Part shown: positions 1-11,753 of the stretch, in pieces
How the letters are laid out: the number at the start of each line of letters is the position of its first letter
Position numbering within the stretch: position 1 is the stretch's first letter
Source of the DNA: Paraphoma chrysanthemicola
Taxonomy: Eukaryota > Ascomycota > Dothideomycetes > Pleosporales > Phaeosphaeriaceae
Assembly (NCBI GenBank): GCA_020744225.1
Contig: JAGMWG010000007.1
Coordinates: 1,116,001-1,180,000 of the forward strand
Direction: 5' to 3'
Length of the DNA: 64,000 nucleotides
Made by a program: the position numbers and the translations under genes
The notes under the pieces: model-generated
Databases searched by the model: none
What the model saw: only the letters and a program-made list of their open reading frames with translations
Told to the model about the DNA's origin: nothing

Positions 1-966
1 GGACTGCGATGGTGACCTTTCCAATCGCAGGAACATAGATAGACGCCTTCTCCTTGACTTCTGGTGTGAAGTTCCTTTCGCTCGAGAAATTGATGCAAAC
101 TGCTCCAGGCCTCATCTTCTCCAGTGGGACTTTGTACTTGTCGCCAGGCACTCCACTGATCACTACATCGCTGATGGGTAAGCAATCGTCGAGTGTCCAG
201 CCAGGCTTCTCAACGACCTCGTGCCTTCGCTTTCTCAAACCAACGCCACGAGTGAACTCTTGGACATCGCCGATATCCACGCTGTAGACGTGTGCTCCAT
301 CGTTTGCGAGTAGTGCCGCGAGCGGCCTGCCAACGACCTCACTCCTGTTTATCACTGTGATAGTCCGCCCATGCAGCCTATTGCCGTATGGCAGAATAGT
401 ATTGTATATCCTCAGGTATTCGAGAATCTTGATGACCGCCAACGGTGTGCACGGTAGTATGCTCTTCTTCGTGCTTGCAGGATCGAGGAAGCGGATGTTC
501 TGGTACATGTTGAAGATATAGCGATGCGACAACCCCTCGACATCTTTGTCTATCGAGACAATCTGCTGGAGGTACTGGTCTTGTCTGCTACCAAAGATAG
601 GGTAGTACACGATGATGCCGTCAATTGAATCGTCGTTGTTCGCGTCAATGAGTGCGTCTTCGAGGAGTTCGCGATCGACTTCGCGGAGGTCAAATGCAAA
701 CCCGCTTTATACCAATCAGCAAACCAATCCACCTTTGATGTTGCGAAAAGAATGCCATTATAAATTGACGAACATGCTCACTTTTCAACACAAGTCTTGC
801 CTGTCCATTCCGCATAGACTCGAGCGGCAGGGTCCGCGCTGGAGAGGAAGCCAACGAGCAATGGCTTGCGCTCAATTTTGCTCAGACCATCTCTGACTTC
901 CTCAAGCAGGCTTTTGGCGATGTTGTTCGCAAGTATGACCTTGCAGTTGGGTTTCTCCTCGGCCAT
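1..966 (-). CDS. MTD1: NAD-dependent methylenetetrahydrofolate dehydrogenase, 3' end outside window
   Basis: Cytosolic one-carbon enzyme that oxidises 5,10-methylene-THF to methenyl-THF. The first exon (966 to 782) starts MAEEKPNCKVILANN and carries a substrate-site segment reading PLLVGFLSSADPAARVYAEW. A 77-nt intron (781 to 705, GTGAGC...AAAG) joins it to NGFAFDLREVDRELLEDAL. Downstream are GIIVYYPIFGSRQDQYLQQI, the Rossmann stretch ITVINRSEVVGRPLAALLAN, and GAVCINFSSERNF. These fit the monofunctional NAD-dependent yeast Mtd1 type rather than the trifunctional C1-THF synthase. The reading frame runs open to base 1, so the C-terminus is missing from the window. The start is the first ATG of the frame with a good upstream context. 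The gene is divergent from MMS19, with about 300 bp between the two starts. The call rests on remembered family motifs. Confidence 0.9.
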
Positions 967-1269
967 GGTGGGGTTTTTCGCGACTTTGAGTAGGAGAGAA
1001 GGTGAGAGGTGACAGTGAAAAGATAACAAGCAGACACAAGTTGAATCAAGATACAAAGCCTCTAAGCACCCTCAATTAACGCGCAATTAAACCACTTGCA
1101 GCGACTGCCGCGCTCCCATAACTTTTTTTCGAAGCTGCCCCACCATTCCGATACCGGCCAATCAGCTCCCCAGCAGTTCCGTAACGTCATCGCAGACTGC
1201 TATCTGCGGCTTTCCGAACCGCGTGCGCATGAGCATCTCCTCCTCTAAATCACGAGACGCGTCGTTATA
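967..1269. promoter_or_regulatory. Shared divergent promoter of MTD1 and MMS19
   Basis: These 303 bp separate two divergent start codons. A CCAAT box (GGCCAATCAG, core 1158-1162) lies near the centre, and pyrimidine-rich tracts flank both starts. No TATA box is evident. Shared regulation of the two genes is an inference from spacing only. Confidence 0.5.
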
Positions 1270-4200
1270 ATGTCAGACATTCAGCAGTATTTGCTGGACT
1301 ATGACAGAAACAAGAAGGAAGCCACCGAGACGGCGGAGCGAAGCGCGACGCGTATGTTTGGCGGGGCATGGCGGGATGGAAGAAGTGCTGATGGCGCGCA
1401 GGACTGAAAGATGGACAATTGAAGCTCATAAGCCTGATCACGGACCTGGGAGAATATCTCAATAGCGAAGATGGCGCGACCCGGTCCAAGAGTGAGTGTT
1501 TCTCTGTAAACAATATGGGACTCTCTAATACCATGATAGCCATGTCTTACCTCGCGGAGGTGCTCGCTTCGACACCGCAGAAAGTTCTTTCGCTCCAACA
1601 ACGTATGTTGATCCCTCACGCCGCATTTTCATATCTCCGATCGAGTCGTATCGCCCACGATATTGCGCACGTTTCGCCCGCGTGGTGGGCTTTGAGAAGT
1701 TGTCCTTGATGTTGGCCAACATGAGCATACAGAGGAGGCGCAGAGGGAGCGGCCCATAAACTCATGAAGCGAAATCATGTTCGTTAATGAATGACAGTGC
1801 TGACTTGGATGTTATAGGAAATCTCCTGTGCGACTTCACCTTGTCGCGGACCGAGGACACCGAAGGACTGGGCTCTTGCGCAAAGGCCCTGCTAGCGTTG
1901 GAGGGCCTGGGAAAATGGGACGACACAAGAGTAGTTGGGATCGTTGAGACACTGCTCACCAATACTCACCCTCTGCGACAGTTCAAGCAGCAGAGCGAGC
2001 GATACCCGGTACTACGTCTGATCGATGCACTCGTGGCGAAATACCGCGATGCGCTACGCGAACACCACGACTCGCGGCCCGATTTCATGTCACGCTTCAT
2101 AACATATTTCGATGGCGAAAAAGACCCACGGAACTTGATGGTTGTTTTCTCGATCCTGAGAGTGCCCATGACAGAATGGAGCATTGGCGCAGACGCACAG
2201 GAGCTTTTCGATGCCGTCTTCAACTACTTCCCCATCACTTTCAGACCACCTCCGGACGATCCGTACGGCATCACTGCTCAGGATCTCAAGGATCGACTTA
2301 AGGATTGCATCTCGTCTAATGCGGATTTTGCGCCCTACGCCTTCCCTGCGCTATTGGACAAACTTGACTCTACGTCCATGAACACTAAGAGAGATGTGCT
2401 TCAGACCATTACTGCATCAGTCACCGAATATGGTCCACGTACTGTGTCGCTCTACAGCATAACGCTTTGGGACGCGCTGAAGTTTGAAATACTCAACGTG
2501 CACGAGGAGGATCTTGCACAGGAAGCTTTATCAGCTCTTGCCGCAATCGCAAGGACGCTATCACAAGGCACGAGTGGACCACTTAACGCATACCTCAGAC
2601 CTATCGTCAAGGAGTGCAACGAGCATCTTGAAGATGCGCCAACCAAGCAATCGCAAGCTTCGGCGCGGATATTGCACAAAATCGCTGATGTATCTGCCGA
2701 AGTAACGAACATCCTTTTGGCGGGTGTCCTGCCCACACTGAACCTTCTATTCCAGAGCGCGGATACCATGGCCAAACGAAGAGGATTGCTTGAAGTCCTC
2801 GTTCAACTGATCCGCGCGAACATCGATGTATACGGCGACTGGCGCGTCATGGGTCCCGCGGGAGATCAAGCTGGCAGTAATGCTTTAGCTCAGTTTCAAA
2901 ACGAGGCTCTCGAAGTCATGCTCAGTGGACTGGAAACTGCGCCAGCTAAAGAAGTGTCGTTCCGCTTGGTGTGTCTCGACGGTCTCGTCCAACTATCGAA
3001 GGCACGACAATTATTGAGTGATGAGGAAGTTGGTCGCATCATCCAGCTTCTGCACGCCATCGTCATTCATGAAGAGCCTTATGGAAAGAATGAAGTCAAA
3101 GAAGCTGCAATTGATGGTATCGTTGTTGTCGCACATCAAAAGCCGCAGGTTGTGGTCGACAAGTCCTTTCCATCCTTCCTCGCTCAGCTTCCTGACACGG
3201 ATGTGGATGGGTCGAAAGCTTATTTGACAGTTTTGGAAGCATTCGCCAAACTTGCAGGCGAGGAGCAGATATTTGACACAGTCTTGCTGCGCTTGAAGAA
3301 CAAGTTCAGCTCGGCAGTTAAGCAGGGTGCCTCGTCCGAATACATCGTCGCTCTGCTCTCCGCCATTCTCTACGCACTGAATAAGGGCGAACGTAAATTA
3401 TCGCAGAGCACGGAGAAGTCAAACTACTATGACGAGATTGCGCTGCCACTCTTGCAACGAGCCTCAAGCGCCGATGCTTCTCATCCAGCAGCATTCGATG
3501 ATGAGAGGACTTTGGACCTGGTCGGGCGAATCTGCAATCTCATCATTCGGTCGCAGCCCGCGGACCAACAAAACGCCATCGCTGCGGAAGTCTATACCCT
3601 TTTCCGTGGAGCTCCGCAAACTGATCTACCGCCATTCAATCGGGAGGCAACCGCGGAATTAAGCAAGACCATGGTTGTTTCGACACACTTGATAGCCTCT
3701 TTCAGGAAAGAGACTACTCTACCTTGCGAACTGCAACTCCTTGTATCTTCACTCGCGAATTACGCCCAGCAGCCTACTCTATCTCTTCCAGTCCGATCAG
3801 CATCCCTTCGCCAAATGTCCCTTATCATCAACAAGTACTACACTTCAGCCGCCCTCAAAACCTGCATGGACCCTCTCATTGCCGACTTCGACCTTTTTAA
3901 TCCCGAGAAACTCGATCCTCCGCGGATACGCATTATCTTCGCATGCCTGAAGGGTATTGTACTCCGGAGTAGCCCTGCCCTGAGCACACTATATCCCGCC
4001 CTCCTTTCTCTTCTCTCACATCCACAACACGGCACCACTGTAGCGCACGGCTTCTCCACGCTGTTACAACCCGACGATCTGCTCACGAAGCAAAATCACT
4101 GCCAGATATTAGGCCTTCACAAGCACAAGAGCTTCGCACTACTCGTTCCGAGCATCACCCAGGCTTTTAAGGAAGCAGACCAACAGACCAAGCCAAACTA

Positions 4201-4642
4201 TCTCATCGCGCTCTCGGGCGCGCTAAGGTGGATGCCTTTTGAGATCGTTGTGGGGGAAGTCAATCAGCTCAGCACGCTGTTACTGCAGTCTCTTGACCTC
4301 AAGGACGCCGACACCGTGAAGGAAGCGGCAATCGGAACGCTCATGTCTACGCTGATGGAAAAGCCACAAGTACTCGAGGAGCACGCTAATGCTCTTATTT
4401 CTCGACTGCTCACGAACGCGACGACAAAAGGCGCAGCGAGTCCACCAGCTGTGAGAGTCGCTGCGCTAAAGGCGTTGACGCTTGTGGCAGACAAGTTCAA
4501 GCAAGAAACCGTTCTCCCGTATCGGAGAAATGTGGTCAAGAAATTGATTGCTGCGCTGGACGATCGGAAGAGAGAGGTCCGAAGCGCGGCTGTGAAGTGT
4601 AGGGCGAAATGGTTGCTGGTAGATGAAGAGGATGACGACTAG
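1270..4642 (+). CDS. MET18: MMS19/MET18, cytosolic Fe-S cluster targeting HEAT-repeat protein
   Basis: MMS19 is the adaptor of the cytosolic iron-sulfur assembly (CIA) targeting complex. It hands Fe-S clusters to DNA polymerases, helicases and TFIIH XPD. I see four exons: 1270-1351, 1402-1491, 1540-1602 and 1818-4642, giving 1,019 residues. The N-terminus has the family's QLKLISLITDLGEYL segment, followed by MSYLAEVLASTPQKVLSLQQ. Exon 4 carries the highly conserved block FAPYAFPALLDKLDSTSMNT about 260 residues in. The rest is alpha-helical HEAT-type sequence, ending in a helical C-terminal domain with DDRKREVRSAAVKCRAKW and an acidic tail. The length is in the usual 950-1,050 range. The third intron (215 nt) is longer than its neighbours. 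The exon 1 start gives a frame-consistent model and an N-terminus like the family's. Confidence 0.93.
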
Positions 4643-4827
4643 ATATCACGAGGTGGCTATTCGCATTGCATGGAGTTGTGAGAATCAATAAAGTAGACTC
4701 GATTGAACATGAACACTTTTGAAGCGCCTGTCGCATACTACAAGTGTCCAGTGGTATATTCCCAACACCAGACTCGATGCCGTAACGCCGCCCATGCAGT
4801 AACTCTCGCTCTCGTCAGGTCTGTACA

Positions 4828-5926
4828 CTACACGCGCATCTTCTTGGGCGTAGTCTCATCCACGATACTCTCGCCGCTCTCGCTCCCATCTTCGACACCA
4901 ACCTCCTCATCGTCGTCCCGCTCGCCTCTTGCGCGCTTCAGACCCTTCATCTTCCTCGTCTGCAGGTTGCCAAAGTCCTGCTTGCCCACATGGATCTTAC
5001 CCGTCTTATCACCCATGTCATCCGTATTGATGTTCTTCTTCGTCCTTGGCTCCGAGCCCTTGGGCTTCTTGAGCGCTTCCTTGAGCATATCCGCGTCGGG
5101 AAATTGTTCGCGACCTAGGGTAAAGTCCATGCGCGGTCCCATCTCCTCGACTTCAATGCGCGGCAATTTCTGGCCCGAGCGCTTCGTGCGCAGGAGGAAG
5201 AAACGCAGCTTGATTTGTGGGTTGGGCTTTGCATCTGTGGGTTCCTCTGCGCTGATGCTGATAAGATACTGCAGACCCTCGACGTCGACTTCGGTTGCGT
5301 CTTGACCTTTGAATAAGTCGATAAACAAGCTCTTTGCCAACGTGTATTTTGTTTGGTTCGGATCCTCGAAGACGGTGCCGTGGAAAGCAATAAGGGGCTT
5401 CAGGCCGATGCTGGGCTTCTTGTTCTTGAATTGTTGAAGTGTGCGGAAGGTGTCGGGGTTGATGTAAAGCTCGAGCATGTCAAGGATCTTGTGGGAGAAA
5501 GTGCGAGCGAGGGTGAAGCAGTGTGGGCGCTTCTTGGAGTGGAGAGAAAGGAGAAGAAGGGAGGTGTCGTTCTTGAGGGAGAAGAACTCGAGGGCTGTGG
5601 GTTATTGTTAGCCATAAATTTATGCCATTGTTTTTGCTTCCGACGTACATGAAGCATCATCGAACGGATGGATGTCATTCTTCTTAGTGAACCTCTCGCA
5701 GAATGGTCGCTTAAGGGTGCTCAGGTCGGCCACAGCGAGCTTGAGGATTTGCGACGTCCTTTGCCCTGTTACGAAGAGTGTGGTCTTGGGGTTCTCGTTC
5801 TGCTGCGGCTCGCGCTTCGCCATTGCGCGCTTTGCGCGGGCATTCTTGGGTTTTCTGATTGAGTCATTAGTGTCTTGTTCTAATTTCAATCGTCTTGGTG
5901 TGCAGCGCGTACACTTGTTTCAACAT
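4828..5926 (-). CDS. RPF2: Ribosome production factor 2, Brix-domain 60S assembly factor
   Basis: Rpf2 works with Rrs1 to load the 5S RNP onto pre-60S particles in the nucleolus. The model has three exons: 5926-5913 (only 14 nt), 5854-5649 and 5594-4828, giving 328 residues (yeast Rpf2 is 344). The start reads MLKQVKPKNARAKRAMAKRE, the hallmark N-terminus of the family, and it appears only if the tiny first exon is spliced with donor GTACGC. Next come KKNDIHPFDD, LEFFSLKND, the Brix core with TLARTFSHKILDMLELYI, and the C-terminal LPRIEVEEMGPRMDFTLGR. The tail is a lysine/acid-rich extension. The first intron has a strong ACTAATGAC branch site 12 nt before the AG. The gene is convergent with MMS19 (185 bp apart) and divergent from the glutaredoxin gene. 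Confidence 0.93.
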
Positions 5927-6280
5927 GTTGGCTGCGGTTTGGGATGTTGGCGAAGTCGAACTCTTGGCGTAACTTTTTCTCGAGAATCGATAGCAGACGC
6001 CAAGATGTCGTCCGCCAAACTGTATTTGGATTGGCGTGCTGGCGGCGACTTCCGCCGATGTGCGGAACGCGCTGGATCACCCCACTACCGGTGCAAGCAC
6101 GTCAGAGTATTACTTATCAGATCAATAATTGTCGGCTTTCTGTTGCTTTTCCACGCGCCTCCCGAGCTTCGCTGCAGCATCTCCGCCTCTCCACCACACA
6201 ATTAAGAACGCACCACTCCACCTTTCTCGGGCTCGCGAGAAACTGAACACACCCTTCTGCCAAATACCCCGACTTTCACC
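5927..6280. promoter_or_regulatory. Divergent spacer between RPF2 and the glutaredoxin gene
   Basis: These 354 bp lie between two divergent starts. The right half is pyrimidine-rich (CT/CCA tracts just before the glutaredoxin ATG), typical of a fungal core promoter. I see no TATA box and no coding sequence. Confidence 0.4.
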
Positions 6281-7237
6281 ATGGCCACCCTACAAGACGT
6301 TGCCGACGAGACGGTGTTCCAGTCCACCATCTCCGCGCTACCGAACTCTACCCTCGCCGTCATATACTTCCACGCGCCATGGGCGAAGCCATGCGAGCAG
6401 ATGTCCGTCATTCTCAAGACCCTCGCCAGCACATACCCCGCCAATGCGCCAATAGCATTCCTTGCGCTCAACGCAGAAGATGTACCTGAGGTATCGGAGC
6501 AGTACGACGTCACAGCAGTCCCGTACATTGTCCTACAAAAGGACGGCAAGATACTGGAGACCGTGTCTGGATCAGATGCAGCGAAAGTACGCGCGGCGGT
6601 GGAGAAGTACGCTGGAGCGGGTAGCGGAGAGTCAAAATCAAGCCTACCGCCCGCACAAACTGTCACACGACCACCGCAGACGAATGGTGCGAATGGTGCT
6701 GGCGAAAAGAGTCTAGCAGGTTACGCACCGAGCACGCAACAGACCGCACCAGAATACAGCTCAAGCGAGCTTCAAAATGGCGAGCAGGAGACAAACAAGG
6801 AGGAGTTGTTCAAGAGGTTGGGAGAGCTGGTCAAGGCGGCTCCTGTCATGCTGTTCATGAAGGGCACACCGAGCGCACCGCAGTGCGGTTTCAGCAGACA
6901 AACAGTCGGCGTACTGCGTGAGAAGGGCGTACGATACGGCTTCTTCAACATCTTGGCAGACGACGAGGTCAGGCAAGGCCTGAAGGAGTTTGCAGATTGG
7001 CCGACTTTCCCGCAGCTGTGGGTTGACGGCGAGTTGGTTGGAGGTCTTGATATCGTAAGTACTTTTGACCCTTTCCCACTAGCTATGCAGCTTCCTCGAC
7101 CACTTCGTTCTGTCTCGAAAGCAACGACATCTCTTTCCATGGCCACTTCTAACATTGTATAGGTCAAGGAAGAGTTCGAAAATGACCCCGACTTCCTCAC
7201 TCAGTATTCCGTCAATTCTCAAAAGGTCGCGGCTTAA
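6281..7237 (+). CDS. GRX4: Monothiol CGFS glutaredoxin with N-terminal thioredoxin domain (Grx3/4 type)
   Basis: Cytosolic/nuclear multidomain glutaredoxin that binds a bridging [2Fe-2S] cluster with glutathione and signals iron status to transcription factors. Two exons, 6281-7054 and 7163-7237 (intron GTAAGT...TATAG, 108 nt), encode 282 residues. The thioredoxin-like domain occupies about residues 5-110, with the degenerate active site WAKPCEQM (Cys38), as is usual for this class. A low-complexity Ser/Gln/Pro linker follows. The glutaredoxin domain begins near residue 172 and has MLFMKGTP, the CGFS motif at 202-205, and WPTFPQLWVDGELVGGLDI. There is a single glutaredoxin domain, as in yeast Grx3/4. 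The start context is ACCATGG. MMS19, another cytosolic Fe-S factor, lies two genes to the left. The symbol GRX4 is by family; Grx3 would be equally valid. Confidence 0.94.
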
Positions 7238-7522
7238 GGGCTCTCTTGATTGTAATCTTTAAAGGCCGACCGTACAATAATCGCCAATTGCGACTATATC
7301 ATAGCAAGTGCAGCTAAGAGATAATACGGTGCATTGCTGGAATGGGGGTTTGATGGCGCGAACAATCTGGCTGACGGATTGTTCTTATGGTTCAGTTCGG
7401 CACCCCTCATTGCGACCATGGATGTAGCTTCTTCAGATACCAATTTTGACACAATTAAAAACAATTCAATTCTTTCTGATTTATCCCCCGCAGACTTCAT
7501 TTCTTCAAGCGTCTGACTCCCG

Positions 7523-8020
7523 TCAGCAACTTCTGATTTGTTTCTGCCCTTCACACCAGTACAGCTCACAAAGTTTTAACACGGAAAATCGATCAAAGAA
7601 TGAATGGGCGGTAACTCGATGCTCGTCACCACCGTCTCGTCCTCGTCTAGTCGCGGACCACTCAGTAGCGAATTTCTGGTTCTGGTGTTGCTTCGTGTCG
7701 ATTCCGAACTCGTCGTGGTATTCGTGCGGGACAGGGTAGACGTCAGGCGTGCGTGGTAGGCCTGTGAGGTCTACGTCTGACCAGTGGGGATCGGGTGGTG
7801 GGCTGTAGATGTGGTTCAACACCTAGTAGTGGTCTGGAATTATTCTGGATCGGGTGAAGTCGAGGTAGTGCTGAAAGTTTGGGAGCTGGGGATGGTAGTA
7901 TGGGTAGGCTTCGAAATGGTAATGGTCGAAAATTGGGATGATATTGTAGTTGATGTGCTCGGCGCCAGGGCCAGCGGGGAAGTTGATAAGCTCGATGATA
8001 GAGTAGCCGGAAGAAGACAT
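7523..8020 (-). pseudogene. Open frame interrupted by a single in-frame TAG (possible pseudogene or readthrough gene)
   Basis: Starting at ATG 8020 (context ACCATGT), a 65-codon frame reads MSSSGYSIIELINFPAGPG and ends ...SRIIPDHY with TAG at 7823-7825. The same frame then continues without another stop for about 100 codons (VLNHIYSPPPDPHWSDVDL, later PVPHEYHDEFGID) to 7523. Both halves are rich in His, Tyr, Pro and Asp and favour C-ending codons, which suggests they were one coding region. I found no GT-AG pair that would remove the stop; the stretch just before it holds no usable GT donor. I do not recognise the family. It may be a decayed gene, a 65-residue protein plus chance reading frame, a readthrough gene or a sequence error. 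The rest of the 7238-8243 gap shows nothing else. Confidence 0.4.
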
Positions 8021-8243
8021 GGTATTGTTATGGTGGTGGATGTGATGAAGGATGTGGTTGAGAATAGGTACGTGGAGTGCAAACTGCAATATTATAACTA
8101 CGGGACGATGCGATTATATACTGAATGAGCCAAAACTTTATATTATAGCATTCATGATAATAGCAAAAAGTACAACCTGTTCGTTTTGACGAGCACAATA
8201 GCAAAACAATTGTCCGAGGTGAAAACACGGCGTCTCTTCTCTA

Positions 8244-8760
8244 TTATCGCTCCTTCACCTCCGACACTAGCCCATCCACCCTCCGGCTTTCAATCCACCA
8301 CCCCACCCAAGCCACAGCCAAAATCGGCGGAAATCCATACAATTGCGGCTTCCCCTCACCAAATTGCGGGTCCATCCACAGTGCACCCGGATACAAAATC
8401 CCGCTCAAACTCGATGTATAAATCAGGGTCTGAAGAACCAAGACCCATGTCAAATGGGACTTGTACAGAGCTGGAGACTGGGTGGATGGGAGTTGTGTGT
8501 AAAGAATGTAGTACGTGATGAGTCCGATGAATAGGCCCATGCTCATCGTCTGACCGTTGTGGTAGCGCGCGTGGCCGGGCCAGGTGGGGTTGAAGATATG
8601 TGTTTCACTGCAAATTGTCAATCATCCAATGGTCCTACTAAGGGGAGTGTGTGATGGGTGTTGTAGAGACCTACTTCCAATCCGCGAGGTACGGACCAAT
8701 CATGGTAACTAGATTGACTAGCGAGATGATGGATTTGCCAAGGGTGAATGTTGGTGGCAT
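8244..8760 (-). CDS. Small four-helix membrane protein, DUF6640-like fungal family
   Basis: Two exons, 8760-8675 and 8607-8244 (67-nt intron GTAGGT...TTGCAG), give 149 residues. The splice restores a continuous DWNETHIFNPTWPGHARYHN, the conserved loop of a fungal membrane-protein family I associate with DUF6640 (often mislabelled acetyltransferase). Hydrophobic segments are SIISLVNLVTMIGPYLADW, TMSMGLFIGLITYYILYT, WVLVLQTLIYTSSLSGILY and ILAVAWVGWWI, so about four membrane passes and no signal peptide. The His/Asn/Trp-rich loop between helices 1 and 2 is the best candidate functional site. No function is known to me. The family label is from memory; that the gene is real is well supported by the clean splice. 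Confidence 0.75.
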
Positions 8761-9520
8761 TTTGCGATATTTGGTACGTTGGGAAATCTTGGAGTAGGTT
8801 ACGGAGGGGATCGGGTCGTTAACATATACTGGATTTTGTGCGACATGATCCTGGTATTCGATGTGTAACTCGGCTTCTCGCGATTGAGGTTGTCCGATGT
8901 GTACAGTTTGGGGCCGAGATGACGTAAGGTAAGTATGCGGGTCGTGTCATCGATCAGAGTAATTGTCCGACATCGTTCTTTCTGTGAGTTTCTTGTGACT
9001 ACACCTGAAGGAAAATGCGAGCATCAGAAGCATGACTTTCACCGTCTTTTGAGTGGGTTTTTGCTTCATAAAAGAGTGGTAACCGCGACTTCCCACACTT
9101 GGCCGGCTTCCTACTGCGAGTGCGACTACTGCACTTGCCATTTTCCTATTTTCCTCGTTCCGAGTCGCTGCGCCATCTATCTATCCACAAACATCATTGC
9201 GCCCCCATATCGAGGGTCTCCGCCTTGCGTTCGAGCCTCAATCTCGTTATCACCTGGGCACACGGTCAGATGGTGGCTGCAAGTGGCGTTCAGATAAGAG
9301 AACATGATTGGCCACCAGCTCGACACAGCCATGTGAAGGATTCAAGTGGTACGTTGCCTACAGAGCCTCCGGCATGCCACGGACGATTTTCTAGATGATA
9401 GGGATTGCTACTCAAGTACAAGAGGTTTGAGCCGCAACCTGCTCACGCTGGCCACCCAAACACATACACACTTTACTGTATATCCTGTTACTGCGAAGGC
9501 GGGTTCTGATACGTCTCTCC
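8761..9520. other. Intergenic, divergent promoter region of two membrane-protein genes
   Basis: These 760 bp lie between divergent starts. Small reading frames occur on both strands, but none has a convincing start, composition or similarity. I see no RNA gene or repeat. Confidence 0.5.
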
Positions 9521-11481
9521 ATGTCTGAACGCGACTATGTGTCGTACACTACAGTGCCAGAGTCAATGGTGGCGGAAAGCACAACCGCGGACCGTCATCC
9601 TTCGAGCTCAGATGGACGGCCAGTGCAATGGCACGTCTCTCCACGCGCACTGTTGTCTATGCTTGGTCTGCTCGTGTCAGGAATTATAATCTCTATCGGC
9701 CATCACCTCTTCTATTCCCACCTAAATGGCAGAGCTGTGCGCGAGATCGACGGCGGCTCACCGTACGTCACCCAGACGTGGATCATTCGATACGGTACAG
9801 CCTTCTCGTTCCTGGCGAAAGCTCTGCTTGCGAGTGCTGTTGTAGTGGCATATAAGCAGAATATTTGGATCAACCTGCGCTCGAAAAGTAACACCGTCTC
9901 GACAATTGACGCGATGTTTGCGGCGACTTACGACGTCCTTGCCGTCGCGAGCCCGAGTCTACTCTTGAGAGCAAAGGTACCGGCTCTAATGGCTATCATC
10001 ACTTGGTATGCGGTCTTGTACTCTTCACAGCCTTGTCAGATTGTTACTGATAGAAACAGGCTCCTCCCACTTGCAGCGTTGATCACCCCTTCAACCTTGA
10101 TTGTAGTTCCTTCTGTGCGTGAGCACGTACTCAGCTTGCACGTACCGACGCTCAATCTCCATGATTTGTCCCTGTATCAAATTAGAGGGCTCCAGGACGG
10201 CTCTTCACCGCTTCTTGCTCGTCTCACGTCGGCCATGGCGTCCAACATGGAGATATCACCAATGCCGGCTATTGCCCCCAATATTACATACCAGCATGAA
10301 TTCGTGGGGCCCTCACTCAAATGCGAAAATGCTACAGGTGATCGCTTGGAGCAAACAATCGCCATCTGGGAAGATGCGGCTGGGCAATTGACTCCAGTTG
10401 GAACCCCGCTTTATGTTGCATACACGCTGTACGAAGATGCCGATGGGAAAACTGACAACACAAAGAATTTGACCCCCGGGAACATCGTCTCTCAGTGCGT
10501 TACAGGTATCGATTATGATACATGTTTTTTCAAGGATGGTCCTGCACTCTCAGCTCAGATAGGTGACGAGGCTATTGTATGTTGGGTACACGACACCCGT
10601 TTCAAGGTCAATTTTCAAACGTCAAATCAAACGCAGGCTATTGCTAATACAGAATATGAATGGCTCGGAGTCAGTAAGGAGTCGTCCTCACAAGGACCAA
10701 TATTCCAAAAGATCTCTGGATCACTGACCATACTCCTTGGTGGTGCAATTGCCCTCGACATGGTCGGATCCGATCCTTCCCTCAGGAGTGTTCGAACAAA
10801 CATTCTATCAACTGCGCTGCTTGGTCCCATCGCAAATGCTATTGGACAACTGAAGAACGTCTCTACTGATCCGCAAGTGGGTGGCCGGGCGGAAGAGGTT
10901 CATTACAAAAACTTCTCGGCTCTTCTGGGAGCGGATATGGAACTAGCCATCGACAGAACACTAGCCGATATGATTGAAGAGCTCTCGAGAAACCAGACTC
11001 TCAGTCTTTTCAGCAGTGATCGCTTGTGGTAAGCTGAAAGTAGTCATCATTATACGAAATACTCTCACTGATAACACCCACAAGGCTGCCCCAGAACGCA
11101 ACGAACCTGACCACTGTGACGCAATCTTTGTCCTACACAGTCTACGAGTACCACCCCCGCAATCTCCTCATGACTTACGGCATTGCCATACTATTCTCGG
11201 CCTTTGGCGTAGCGCTAGGCTTGCGGGCTGTGTGGCTGAATGGCACCTGCCACGACACAAGCTTCTCGTCCATCATGTGCACAACACGCAACCACTATCT
11301 GGACGACATCACGCTCGGCTACTCGCTAGGCGCTGCGCCGACACCGCATGCTGTTTCGAAAGTCAAACTGAGATTTGGAGAGTTACGGGATGTAGCGGGG
11401 GATGATGGAGGCAAATCGAGAGCGGCGTTCGGACTGGACGAGGATATTGTGCCATTGAGGAAAGGGCAAGTCGTATATTGA
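9521..11481 (+). CDS. Polytopic fungal membrane protein (family often annotated formylmethionine deformylase-like)
   Basis: Three exons, 9521-10005, 10060-11028 and 11085-11481, give 616 residues. The first intron (54 nt, GTATGC...AACAG) is in frame and stop-free, so the unspliced frame looks continuous; removing it joins MAIITW to LLPLAALITPSTLIVV. Transmembrane segments lie near residues 43-66, 93-115, 150-180 and at the C-terminus (LLMTYGIAILFSAFGVALGL). Between them is a large, probably extracellular domain of some 350 residues with several N-glycosylation sequons (NIT, NAT, NQT, NTK) and a few cysteines. This matches a large Pezizomycotina family whose common database name has no enzymatic basis. 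Function unknown. It is convergent with the F-box gene. Confidence 0.8.
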
Positions 11482-11753
11482 ATTAGACATAGCATGGCAA
11501 TCAGCACACTCAAGCAAGTTGGAACAATGCAGCAATGTAGCGCACGTATATGGCACATAGCAGGAAAGAAAAAGTCGTATTCATCAAGGTTACCGAGACA
11601 AATGAGAGACAGTGAACGCCAGCGCTAACATGGATTCAGCAGCCAAAACGCACCAAAACCATCATCGCTCAAAAACATCCCGCACCGCCTGGGTATAACA
11701 CGAAGCAAACATTACTGTAAATGGAACTCAAATCATCTCTATACAGTCATTAC

